The translations under genes were made by a program, and so were the position numbers. Shown piece by piece: positions 1-11,120 of a stretch of 64,000 nt of DNA. This DNA comes from Cyanoderma ruficeps (Eukaryota; Chordata; Aves; Passeriformes; Timaliidae), in assembly GCA_008694505.1 (NCBI GenBank), contig VZDJ01000594.1, forward strand, positions 6,863,462 through 6,927,461, given 5' to 3'. Below the pieces are notes generated by a model. It was not told where the DNA came from, did no database searches, and was given only the letters and a program-made list of their open reading frames with translations. How positions within the stretch are numbered: position 1 is the stretch's first letter; each line of letters begins with the position of its first letter.

Positions 1-2759
1 AGCTTCTGGAATGAAGTTTCCTTTACTACTCTTTAATAATAAGTCTAAGATAAGATAAAATTGGTAATTGTACCTTCTCTTCTGATAGAAGATAATACTA
101 AAGTGGTATAGAAATTTGAGTTACAAGAATATATTCACCCTGCTAATAGGCTTCCATTATGTGGTCTTTACTGATTTATTCATTACACATTTTCCCCACA
201 TATAGAAAAATTTAATTGAAAGTTACTTATTACATTGTTACAAAATGTTAACTAGAAAGTTTTCTTTAATCAAATGATCATTAATGCTGGGAGAGCTGGT
301 TTATTTCAATAGTGCATTTATCAGGGGCAAGAATAACACAGGCATTGCCAACAATGATTTCACAGCGCTGTTTGTTCTGCAAGCACTTTCAGGGACTAAA
401 CAGATGCTTTTGCAGCTTGCTGGGATAGTATAATACTTTATTTATATTTATGACTTTTCATGATCAAAGATCTAATGACATGTGAAATGCAGAAAGGTAT
501 ATGGTATTGTGCCTTATCAAAGGAATGACATTACCAAGGATGGGAAGAGCTTGTAAAGTCAGATTCTGCCTCTCTGTGCACGTCGCACAGAAGTAGGTGG
601 AAGACAAGTGGAAGACAAGTGTTCACACTGTCTCAGGCAAGAAAGCAACTTGGCATAACATCCTCCAGCAATGAAAGAAGGAAAGGGGAGAGTGTGCTGG
701 AAGCTGCAGCTGTGACTAAGTCACTTTTGCATATTTTGCCTTCCCTGGAGGTGAGTTTTATACCTGTACTGCTGTATCCCCTGGCAATAACATCACCCCA
801 TACCCTTGGGAAAACTGAGGGCTCTTCTAACCAGACTAGTGCCCCTTTCTCTGAAGTCCTATGCAGACAGAAAACTAAAAGAGATCTTTTGTCCTGAGGA
901 GGTGGAGGATGAGGCACAAAGATATTCCCAAGTGACCACACTGAAGTGAAGGAAAATCTCCAGGCAGGTAACAGCATAAGTGCATATGGCAGAGATTCCA
1001 ACCCTGCCCTATGCAGCATCTTTTTGAATTAATTTTACCATATCACTGGATGTAAAATCTATCATAAAGCAGGTAGGAGTGCCCCATTGCACTCCAGATT
1101 TAATTGTCTGCAGCCAGTCCAGCACCCAATGGTTCCCACAGCATCCAAAGAAGATAAGCACAAACCGGCCTTCTTGCACAGTGGTTACAGACAGACAGAC
1201 ACGGCCCACCCACAGGGTAGATCCAAGCACCCTCCTTGAGATTTTAAGACATGTTTGCAAATATTTCCTGTGTTTGAAGATAACCATAACTACACTGTAA
1301 ACATCTCTTTTATTTCTGATTGCACACTGCTCAAGAACTGTAGAAAACTGAGTCATTAGGTACATTCATAAACTCCATGGCTGGCAGAACCACAATCTGA
1401 CTCAGACTCAACTGTCAATGTTTGTTTCCACGGTAAATTCAGTGAAAATCGCAGAAGCAGAGTAGCTACTGAAAGAAATATCATGGCTAACTAAGGCACA
1501 AAAATAAATGAGAAAAATTCTAGCTGCAAGTTCAGAGACATTGACCCACATGCTAATCTGAAATCGAGACCTCTTGTTACCTCATATCAACCCTGAGATG
1601 AAGACACCGCTGCCCTTTAGTCTGTGGTAACCATTCTGGAACCACAAAATCAGTGATCTAGAAGATAAGTATGATATAATTACATGGTCACACGCATTGA
1701 AATCTCCAAGCAATTTGCGGTGGCCTGTGAAACATTTACTCTGGGTCACTTCCAGTTCCAGCTGTAGCTGAGTGAACGTTCCTTGATGGCACAAAATTCC
1801 TGTGCAAACCTTACAAAATGCTCTTTCCCTGTTTCATGGGCATGGTGGTGCCCTTCATCACTGCTGCTGGTTCCATCCCAGCAGCCACATCAACCTGTCC
1901 CCTCACCCTCTTCCTAACCCCACATCGGCAACCCTGGGGAGGATATAACAAAACTGCACCAACACAAGTTCATTACTTACTTTGTTTTCCTTCATTTGAT
2001 GGCTTCCTTCAAGAGCTCCTTGCAGTAAACAAACCTGAATGGTGGTTATTTCTGAAGCTGCTCTTACCCTGTGTGACTTGGCCTCTAGCCTGGAGCTCTG
2101 CTTTGCAACCAGCCTAAGGAATTATATAAGAAAACCACACATGCTCAGTGATGTTATGCAATAGCTGCTGAGGGTTATAATTGTTTGGAGAAGCCAAATT
2201 CAGAACTGATGAGTAAGCATTGCTGGGGAGGCAAAGCCTTGCTCTGAGTTACACCCATGCACAGCCAGCAAGTCACGTTTATAATGGTGCCCCTTCAGAG
2301 CAGAAGTTAGCCTAGGGAGGCTAAGCTGGAATACTTTAAGTCTTTCCCACCCCTCAAAGCAAAATTCTTCCTCGCCTTAGACCTCTGCTGATGTCAATAG
2401 ATTCGTTGAGACTGTAAATCAGGCCAGAAGCTGGCCCTTGTTTGGTCCAATTACCCCACAATAAACTCCCCGAGGACTACTGTACTGATGTGTGATTTGT
2501 ATCCTTTCTCCTCTGAAATGCTATATTTATGTTTATAGATTGAGTTAGCAGTTCTAAGGGAGGGGAAAGGCTGCCTGAATCATTTACAAATGGGAAAATC
2601 CATATATTTGAGACTTGGTATGAAATATTTGCTTTTGGGCTGAAACGTTGTGTACTACTAAACTGCTGTCTAAAGTAAATATTTACAGCCAAGTTGCAAC
2701 AAGTCCTAAGAACATGTGATTTTCTGTGTGGAAATGCTGACACATAAGGGTGCGACTTT
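1..2759. other. Intergenic, no gene seen
   Basis: Mixed AT-rich sequence with short open frames only, none with a recognisable domain. It contains a short GACA run near 1189-1202. At 2193-2256 a GCCAAATTCAGAACTGA...GAGTTACACCC pattern resembles the MITE-like family described at 43.9 kb, but weakly. Confidence 0.6.
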
Positions 2760-3010
2760 CTCCCAGTAAAACACTGAGTTAATTGTAGGTTTTGTAAACG
2801 TTATCAAGCTTAATCTTGAAATTAATTTTTAAGTGCTTGCTAATGATTTTTAAGCACGTATCAAGCAGCTGGTTTTGTGTCTGATTCCCAAGCTCTTAAA
2901 CAGACAACTGTTTTCCTTCTAGTGACTTTGTCAGGCTTAACTTGGGATTAATTTGACTGCAGGTGTCAGATAAGCACAGTACTCTAGCAGCACTACCGAG
3001 AACCATGTGG
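2760..3010. promoter_or_regulatory. Candidate conserved non-coding element
   Basis: Repeat-free AT-rich block with several homeodomain-type cores (ATTAAT, GCTAATGATT, GGATTAATTTGAC) and paired AAGTGCTTG/TTTAAGCAC sequence. The pattern resembles developmental enhancers. Conservation is inferred, not measured. Confidence 0.3.
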
Positions 3011-4059
3011 ACAAAATGCAGAAGCATGAAAGCACGTTGGTCAAAACTCTGAAAGATTGATGGAAGTGAGTTATGCCACTTAAATATCCTTGTCTGCCCA
3101 GAAAAGCTAAACTTGCAAGAAGGGTGTAAGGTATGCCATACAGTTAGAGTTTTGCCACGTTCCCTGTTAGCATAGATAACTGGTCAGGCTTTTTTTTAAT
3201 CACAATTTCTCTGTTGACATAAAATCTAGCAAGCGAGCTCCATAAATCATGCAGTGACAGCTAGAGTGGTTGGGCAGTGCTAAACACAACCGGACTCTTC
3301 TTTTTAAGCCTTTGCTTCTTAGGTCGCCTGCGTCAGCAGTACTCCAACAAACATCTGCAGTTCATCTTATCGTTTGAAGAAATATATGAGTTTCTCCATC
3401 AGGGTGGTTTTTTTAGCTTCAGCTTCTTGATTTGTTTGAACACCATCTGCTACATATAAAATGCAAAGAATTTGTGAAATGTGCATGCAGTGAGAAAATT
3501 TTAATTGTATTAACCTTTCTCTTTTTGATCAAGGTAACTTCTTGCATTCATCATCTCCTGATCTGCTAAGTAAGCAAATAGACACTTCTAAAATACTGCC
3601 CAGATATTTTATTTAATATCTTCTATCTCTATAATACACGAATAACTCAGACACGGAACCAGACTCTATCCCTTCCAGCATTTAAGGGTTATTTTAATAG
3701 AGTTCAAGTTACACATCCAAAAAGAGTTTAGCAGCAGTAATCTCTTTTACAGATTTGCTCTCATCTTATCACTCTGCACCTACGCGTGTATTATTTGCAT
3801 TGGGGGGGGGAAAAAAAAAAGGAAACGAAGTTAATTGTTCCTAGAATTAATCACCAGAAGACAAATAACTCTGTCGATGGCTGCAGCTGGCTGCCAGCAG
3901 CCCGGGCTGAGCGGACGTGTGTCATGGCATGCGATTGCCACAGGGTGGTAGGAGAAGTGCGGCTCCACGGCCACGCCAGCCCGCAGAGGAGAGGGAAAAG
4001 TTTGGAGAGGGCGAGGGAGGAATCGCTTTCCACTTAGTCTAAACAGACGTATCAAAAAT
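3011..4059. other. Intergenic, no gene seen
   Basis: AT-rich with a G-run/A-run at about 3801-3820 and a GC-richer patch at 3880-4030 with moderate CpG. The short open frames in the patch have no recognisable domain. Confidence 0.55.
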
Positions 4060-4660
4060 AAGGTTTAGCTCATGGCAAATCCAGATGGTTAAACATTTGA
4101 CCCATATCTAATCCCTCTGCCAGGCGTGCACCACCACCATCACCGCTGTCATAACACAGCACAGGCGCTTAAAATCACCTCGGTTCCAAGAAGCAGCACT
4201 CGTTTTGGAGAAAATTAAATTTTAAAGTGTGTCTCAGGAATAGAAAACACGGCCCTGACAACGTGTTATGGCTCCAGCATTGAGAAGAGTGGTATCATAT
4301 ATACCAAAATAATTCACTGGGACTGCAGCTCGCTGCTGTTCTGTGCATTTTGCTTTGATAATATTGTACAAAACGTGGAGCAGTGCTTTGATATTAAAAG
4401 ATTATTTCGTTGACACCTACTTATTTTACTTAACTATTTAAAGAAAGGGTGGGGGCTTTATTTGCCAGAGGAAAAAGAGATCAGAAAAAGACGTTCTGCC
4501 TCTCTTGTTAGTCCTATTCATTGTACCGATGAGTCCTATGGGTTATTGATTACTGACGGTGAAACATAAAGGGGAAGGATCAAGTGATGCATATGAAAAC
4601 TAAATAAATCCTTCGGGTTTGGCAATTACCTTAATGCCACTGATGTTCAGATTTGCTTTC
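4060..4660. promoter_or_regulatory. Candidate conserved non-coding element
   Basis: Repeat-free AT-rich block with motifs such as GGTTAAAC, CTTTGATAAT, CTTTGATATT and ATTATTTCG. The CTTTGAT cores are TCF/LEF-like. Enhancer function is an inference from composition. Confidence 0.3.
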
Positions 4661-6540
4661 AAGGGCATCTTACTTGAAGCACAGGGGTCCGCTCATTTGT
4701 GTTACAGACTATCAGAGACACCTTGATGGAAAAATAAATAAATAAAATACTAAAGTAGGAAACATAGCATGTGTTTTCTATAAATATAATATATAACTTC
4801 CAAATGCCTTCATGTTTTATTTGGGGATTAATATAGTTATGTCCAACTAACAGACGAGGACGTGAGAGGAATATCGCGCTCGAGACCTTCAGGGTATGGA
4901 ACAAACTACATATTCAAAAATGGGCAAGGTTTATGTAGTACAATATCATGTTTTAAACAGTTCATAAAAGAAACCAAGTGACAACAGAGCAGCGTGGATG
5001 ATATAAAATAATGTAAACCTTCCTTCAAATATCAAGCAATTTTTTCTCTGCCTCAACTCACTTTCCACAACAGAGTGAGTGAAAAATCCATAGAGAATAA
5101 AACCAGTGATCCCTTTGAGCAAGGATACAAATTTACCTAGATATGTCAACTACACGGATTTATGGGACAAGGAGTTTTTCACCCTGAAGAAAAAAGCCTT
5201 CTTGTCAGTCATCTATAAAAAAGCTGAAAATAAAGCTCTCTGAGTTATTTTTATGTTTTAAGAATTACAAGAAATTTCTCTTAAGGTTTGTTGGGGTTTT
5301 TTGTGGGTTGTTTTTTTTTTTTCTTTAAGCTTTCCCATAACCATGGAATAGTTCTCTTCATGGATGTATAAGAAACACTTGTGTTGTGCTGCTATTAATG
5401 GTATGATTTGTTAGTGTACTTTTATGTATGGAGTGTCTGCATCTGGTAAGGTCTACAACTGTACCTCCTTGACAGTGCCAGATGTTGTGAAGATAAAATA
5501 CCTCCTGTGTGAGGAACTGTTGGAATCAGGCTCCATGATAGGTGTTCCTAATGCAGTTTAAAAAAGCATCTGTCTTAAAATAATTTCAACATCTTACTTT
5601 TCTATTTAGTGTTTTGTCAGACCTTTCTTTTTACTGGGGAAATATTTTAGTGCCCCTCCTAACTCGATTTTAAAATTACACTTCAGTTTCTTCCACATTG
5701 TTGTTGTGGTTTTATTTATTTTTTTTTTAATTCTAAATTACTTCCCTAATGAAAGGGAGAAAAGGAAGAAAAAGTTTACTGTGGAACTCAGCTGAGGTTA
5801 AGCATATTGGCCCAACCAAGTGCAAAAAATATTGTCAGCGGGTATTTTTAAACCAGGTTAGCCATGAAAGAGCATGGAAAATAATGAGTCTGAATTTAGC
5901 CAAGATTTGTTCAAAACATTACAGAGGGGAGACAAGAGGGCTGATAGAAGGCAGGAGAAGAGCCCTGCTTTGCCATCATACCCCATAACTCACTGCATTG
6001 TCAACCTCTTAAAATAGTAATGATACTTGACCCTTATTAGTATTTCTGGGCAATATATGAGCTTGAGTTTCCTTGGGTGAAAGATAATGCCTTAGACCAC
6101 CCTTTAGACCACCATTCTATCTAGTTATAGTACATATTAATGTTATTCTTGGGTCATTTAACTTACTCTCAGTGAAGAGTGGAGAATGGTGCTAAGCTGT
6201 AAATCAGCTCTGTCCTGCAATGGATTTGTGCCATAAGAGATCATCTTGAAAATTCCAGCCTTGCCTGACCATGGTAAAGAGATTATGGTACGTAAGAATT
6301 CTGCTAAACATAGCTTGTTTCATTTTTGTGCCTCTCTGCTTGTCTGCCCGGTGAGGAAATGTTAAGACCCGTTGTGGTGGACAGTGCACTGAAAAGGAAT
6401 ATTGCTATAATAAACCCCCCAAGGCTAAAACTTTTACCATATGTGGTTAAACTCTCCATCTTTTCTAAAGGTGAGCTGCGGCAGTGAGGAAATTATTAAA
6501 GAAGGCCACGGATACTGTGCATAAAAATTATTTTTTTAAT
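4661..6540. other. Intergenic, no gene seen
   Basis: AT-rich sequence with several T-runs (near 5310 and 5720). No recognisable exon, RNA gene or young transposon. Confidence 0.55.
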
Positions 6541-8420
6541 CCTCAGGGAAAAAAGAAATGAGTTCATAAATGTATTGTGCTTAAAAGGTATCCTCTGAGT
6601 GCCAGTGTTCACACCCCAAATGACAGGCTGAAACGTTCAGTGGCATTAGTCCATTTAACTAAATCCTGATTGCTTGAGATGAATTCATTTAAAAAGCAAA
6701 TGTACTGCTACTCCCTTAGCAAAGGTTTCACTAACTATTTCTCAAAATCATAAATATTTTTTCCACACTGTTCTGGCAAACAAATAATATTTACCTTCAG
6801 CTTCCTAGAGAAGATTTACAGATAAGTCCCTAGTCTGTTTTGCAGATGTGCCTTGGTGAATTTAACAGTAATATATACTGTCATCACAGTTGTCTTCAAA
6901 TCTTTGAAATCACTTATGCCTTTTACAATACATATTTAATTGAATGTCTAGCTAGCAGATACGTATAAGTATCTCACATTTGTGGGTGGGCATGTGTGTG
7001 CCTAATACATATATTTAGCACTTAAACATGGTACGATGAGTGATTGAGAAATGCCTAAGAGAGAGATATTTTATACATGCACATAGAGTCAGTAAATGCC
7101 TAATCTCCTGAAACAGCCAGAGACGGAGGGGAAAGTGAAGAGACATCTGCAAATTAACAAATCATCTATCTTTGGGGTCATTCACAAATTAGTTTTGCAG
7201 AATAAGATAGAACAAAAACATAATTCTGACGAGCATTTGTTCTGGCCATTTATCACATAAAATTGTGTAACAATATTCGACACAGGAATTTTTGCTCAGC
7301 TTATTCCTTATAGTATTACCACGATTCCACAACTTGGTGCAGATGTTTCATGCTGAATAATGTCCTTTAGCTGACATTTGTCCTCTCACTGTCGAACTTT
7401 TAAGTAGCTGTGATGCATATATTCCATAGGAGCTCCATGGGGGAACAAGTGGAAGGTAAATAAAAAACAAAATCTGTTTCAAGAAACTTTAAAAACCGCT
7501 TTGCCTCCTGCGTAAGTGGAGGATTCTCCACATTTAATTTGCTATTTTTTAATAGCTACTTGTAATTTAAATTATTGCTCAGTAACAGAGGCTTTTCAGG
7601 AGACCTGAATATCCCTGGGATTTTGTTAGTCTTTGGAAGTGTGAGCACTTCCCTGCTGCAGTGAGGATGGCACGTCCCTCGGTTGAGACGTATATACTAA
7701 AATCTATTTCACTCTGTACACTTATTGTTAATTTTATTGCTTGAATAGAGCAAATGACTGTGTTTATACCTCAAAATCTATTGTTATTAAATTAACTGAG
7801 CAGTTTTAAAGTTCATTTTTCTCTGAAAAATGTTTTGTTTAAAAACAAAATCTTAAGTCTTAAAAGAGCAATTTACGTCGTAATTAAAGCTAAAGGAAAT
7901 TTTTTGTTAAGTAAAACATAAATTAATTAGCTATCACAAGACGAACCTTGTTCAAAAAAGTCATACAATCAGTATATTGATTCCCTCAAAGCATATTTTT
8001 CATTTATTGGTATTATAAGTTTATGTTCCAGCCTAAAAAAAAAAGAAAAAAAAAAGGAGAGATAAAGAAAAAAATAAAAATGTGCATAATAAGTATGGAA
8101 CCTTAGCTTAGTTTTATCCTGGCAAAATATTTTTATAAGTATGCCTTAATTTGGCATTAGCCACATTAATTCTAAATTTTTAATTAATTTCTTTTAATGC
8201 TTGAAGCAACATTACTTTCTTAGTTGTCTGCCTTTAGAAAATTGCCACAGAATTTTCAAGAATTTATATAAAATTCTTTATAGAACCCACAAAAAAGATC
8301 TGCACTGAAAGCACAGTATATAAGCATTTTAATCAAATTAATAAATTTTTCATTTGTGAGTCATCCTAGATGTTTGTGAATACATTCCAGCATGAAACTT
8401 CTGTAGAATTAGAACAAGAT
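6541..8420. promoter_or_regulatory. AT-rich block, candidate non-coding element cluster
   Basis: Very AT-rich, with many TAATTA/ATTAAT cores near 7725-7925 and 8155-8200, and a hairpin TTTTGTTT-AA-AAACAAAA (7833-7850) containing a forkhead-like core. An A-rich purine tract is at 8034-8080. No coding sequence. Clustered enhancers are possible; simple AT-rich neutral sequence is the alternative. Confidence 0.3.
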
Positions 8421-8427
8421 TGTTAAG

Positions 8428-8493
8428 GATCAAATTCCCTACTGGCCTAATTCCACTGAAATCAGTGGAATTATTTCAGGCAAGAATTTGATT
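8428..8493. repeat. Fossil palindromic MITE-like element
   Basis: Imperfect terminal inverted repeats GATCAAATTC (8428-8437) and GAATTTGATT (8484-8493) flank a hairpin AATTCCACTGA-AA-TCAGTGGAATT with perfect 11-bp arms (8449-8472). It resembles the elements at 43.6-47.4 kb. Confidence 0.55.
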
Positions 8494-9162
8494 CTTCATT
8501 ACTGTGTTCATTTTTCAAATCTCCCATAATGTTTTGCCCGCTCTTTGGTTTCCTATGTTTATAGAATACATTGACAAACATAGCGAAATTTTATTTTACT
8601 CCTCTGCAAAACAAAAAAAAAGGGGGGAGGGGGGACAGTATAAAAATCTTGTTTCTACTATTTTCTGAAGTTTTTGGGGCCAGTTCACGTAAGACAAAAT
8701 CCCAGGAGGCTCAGAGCATATTCACTCTTAGCCCAGCATATCCAATGCACTCTTTAGTCTTAGATTAAGGAATTAAAGCACTGCAAATGAATTTCACATC
8801 CAAAATCATTCAATTTGTCCCCTTTGTCTTCTAGAATCCTAAGCATATGGGACCGTACTAAGTATAGCAAAAATAGCTGCTGCTATAATCATAATTAGTA
8901 CCTATTAGCCCTTCCTAGGTGCAAAACCCCAGTGATGAGAGCACAGCACGAGAACCTAGATAGAAGAGGATTTGAAGTCTCTGTAGTACAGGGCTGTTAT
9001 TGCTGCCCTTGCAGGTTCACCAAACGCAGCGAGTGAGAGGGAATTGCTGGGCTTGGGAACCAGATCCTACGTGCCTTTCCCATACACACAAAGATGTACA
9101 GACTGAGATCTTTTTTACCTCCTCGCTGAGCCATTTCTTCTTGTCCAAATTTGCTTTCTGGG
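8494..9162. other. Intergenic, no gene seen
   Basis: AT-rich, with an A-run/G-run at about 8611-8635. No exon or repeat family recognised. Confidence 0.5.
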
Positions 9163-9225
9163 AAAAAAAAAAAAAAAAAAAAAAAAAAAAANAAAAAAAA
9201 AAAAAAAAACAAAAACAAAAACAAA
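9163..9225. repeat. Poly-A run with one undetermined base, then AAAAAC repeats
   Basis: About 47 A residues with a single n at 9192, followed by three AAAAAC units. It may be an old retrotransposon tail, but no body with duplicated flanks is recognisable. The n suggests an assembly join in the homopolymer. Confidence 0.75.
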
Positions 9226-9529
9226 CCCTGCTCATACATTTCTAATCATTTTTAAAGGATGGCATTACTGATTTTTAATAGCCTAGATATTAAAATTTGT
9301 TTTTCAGGGTGATGGAGACTTGTTTTTTTATTCTTAGTCACACAGTGGATAGCAGCTGTTTTACACAAGCTGGATCAGCTATTCAGTGACCAACTAAACG
9401 TCCGAACTTTTTGATGGATTATTTTGGCAGGCTCGTCCGTGATAATATCTGTAGGTTAGGCGCAGATTTCAGCCTCCTTGCCACAAAATGCTGAAGCAAT
9501 AGGTAACAACTGATTGGCATTGTCAGTGA

Positions 9530-9592
9530 AAAATAAAAGAAAGGGAAAAAAAAAAAAAGGAGAGAGAGAGACAGAAAGAAAGAAAAGAAAAG
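9530..9592. repeat. Polypurine tract (A/G only, nearly)
   Basis: About 60 bases of A and G with AG and GAAA repeats, just before the isolated CpG island. It could form triplex DNA or act as a nucleosome-poor edge. Confidence 0.7.
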
Positions 9593-9639
9593 CCACAAGT
9601 CATGTTTTCAAAAGCAGAGATTCTAAATTGCGTGTGAAA

Positions 9640-9970
9640 AAATCAGCACGGTGGAGCGATACTTGTGCGTGAGCAGATCCCTGTGTGCCAGCAGGTCTGC
9701 GTGGAGCGCGGCTCGCCCCGGCAGGACGCGGCTGCCCGGGCCGGGGGAGAGGGACCGGGAGCGGGAGCAGCAGCCGGAGCCGGAGCCGGGGCCAGCCCCG
9801 CCACACCGCGCCAGCCCCGCTCGGTGTCACCCGGGCCCGGGGCAGGGGACAGCCCCGACCGCCGCACCTGCACCCCGCACCAGTGCAGGGCACAACGCCG
9901 GGCAGGGCTGAAGGGCTGACACCCAGCGGGGACCTCCCGGCTCTCCCTTCCGCCCGCCAGGCGGAAAAAT
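9640..9970. other. Isolated CpG island in the gene desert
   Basis: By eye there are about 30 CpG pairs in about 260 bp (9700-9960), with GCCGGAGCCGGAGCCGG-type repeats, surrounded by AT-rich DNA. Open frames on both strands lack any recognisable domain and are low complexity. Possible explanations are a promoter of an unannotated non-coding RNA, an orphan CpG island or a GC-rich minisatellite-like insertion. It lies about 45 kb beyond the EN1 3' end. Confidence 0.7.
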
Positions 9971-9989
9971 AAATAAATAAAAATCCCAT

Positions 9990-11120
9990 CTCATTGCCCG
10001 GGGTCAAACATTTGGCTGTTGCAAGCAGCTCTCAAAAAATCTGAGGGTGTCGTTTGGTTCGGGGCTCCACGTTATCCGCATTGGCTTCAAGCATAAAATC
10101 AGGTGAGAGGCATAGACAGCTCGTAAAAGTGAAGTCACGTATGATAAGGAGAGTATAGATATCATAACCTGCGTGTGAAGGAGAAGGGAACAAGGTTATG
10201 ATCATTGTCTGAGGAGATCTGTTCAAACAATGTAATAGAAAGCTGCCCCCTTTAAACAAACATTAAACTTTTGCTAGAGGGTTACAATTTACAGTTCCAG
10301 CATGATCTTTCGAGGTGCTGTGCATACATTTAATATAAAGATGTCTATACAGCTTCCCAAATGCAAGGCATACCCTGCATCACAAGCTCTGCAGCCACTT
10401 TTTTTTAATCAATAGCTCATAAGTATTCATTGAAAGATATGCTGGTATCCTAACCACTAAACTTATGAGGAAATAGCTACAACCATATTAAAATCAAGAT
10501 TTACCTTTGAGTCTTTTTTTTGAAAGTGACAAAACATTGCGACTCTTAAAGGAATTTTAATTTATTACAAGAGAGCTGGATATATGTCATATACGCTTCT
10601 ACCAATTTTTCCACATAATTAACCCAGTGAAATCTGTTAAGAAAGCAAAGCAAAACTGTGATTTAACAGCCAGGTCCACCACATGAATATGCAGAGGAGA
10701 CAAGGGAAACTTTACCTCCTCTGCAAAGAGCTGCCCAGCCTGACCCTCACCCACAGCCCCTGCCACCACCACTCATTTTCCATTGATTATCCCAGGAGGA
10801 AGGTTAGCTGGTCACCTAGATTTGCAAAGGAAAATATTCTTTAAAAGGTGAAAGCTTTGCTGCGTGTGCAAACATTTTGATTGCTATTAAAGAAATGACT
10901 ACTCAAAGCCTAGATATAATTAAAAGATTGGGTGTATTTTTATATGACTGGTCTACATGCCTGAAAACACGTCATCTACATTGTGATTTATTTTGCAGTT
11001 AAAATAATGCATAATGCACTACTTTTTCTTGAGAGTGATCTCTATTTAATTTATTACCTGAAAAACAGCTTAATTTCCTTCAAAAATTTTAATAATATAG
11101 TGTATAAGCCCAAAGGGAAA
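9990..11120. promoter_or_regulatory. AT-rich block, candidate non-coding elements
   Basis: Repeat-free AT-rich sequence with AATCAATAGCTCAT, GATTGCTATTAAAG and several AATTTATTAC-type cores. It contains no supported exon. A putative enhancer block on composition only. Confidence 0.3.

Noticed and set aside
9000..9245. Poly-Lys/poly-Phe open frames around the A-run
   Set aside because: Homopolymer artefact that includes an undetermined base.
9600..10007. 135-codon minus-strand frame in the isolated CpG island
   Set aside because: Low-complexity Pro/Arg/Leu-rich product with no known domain; plus-strand frames are equally open.
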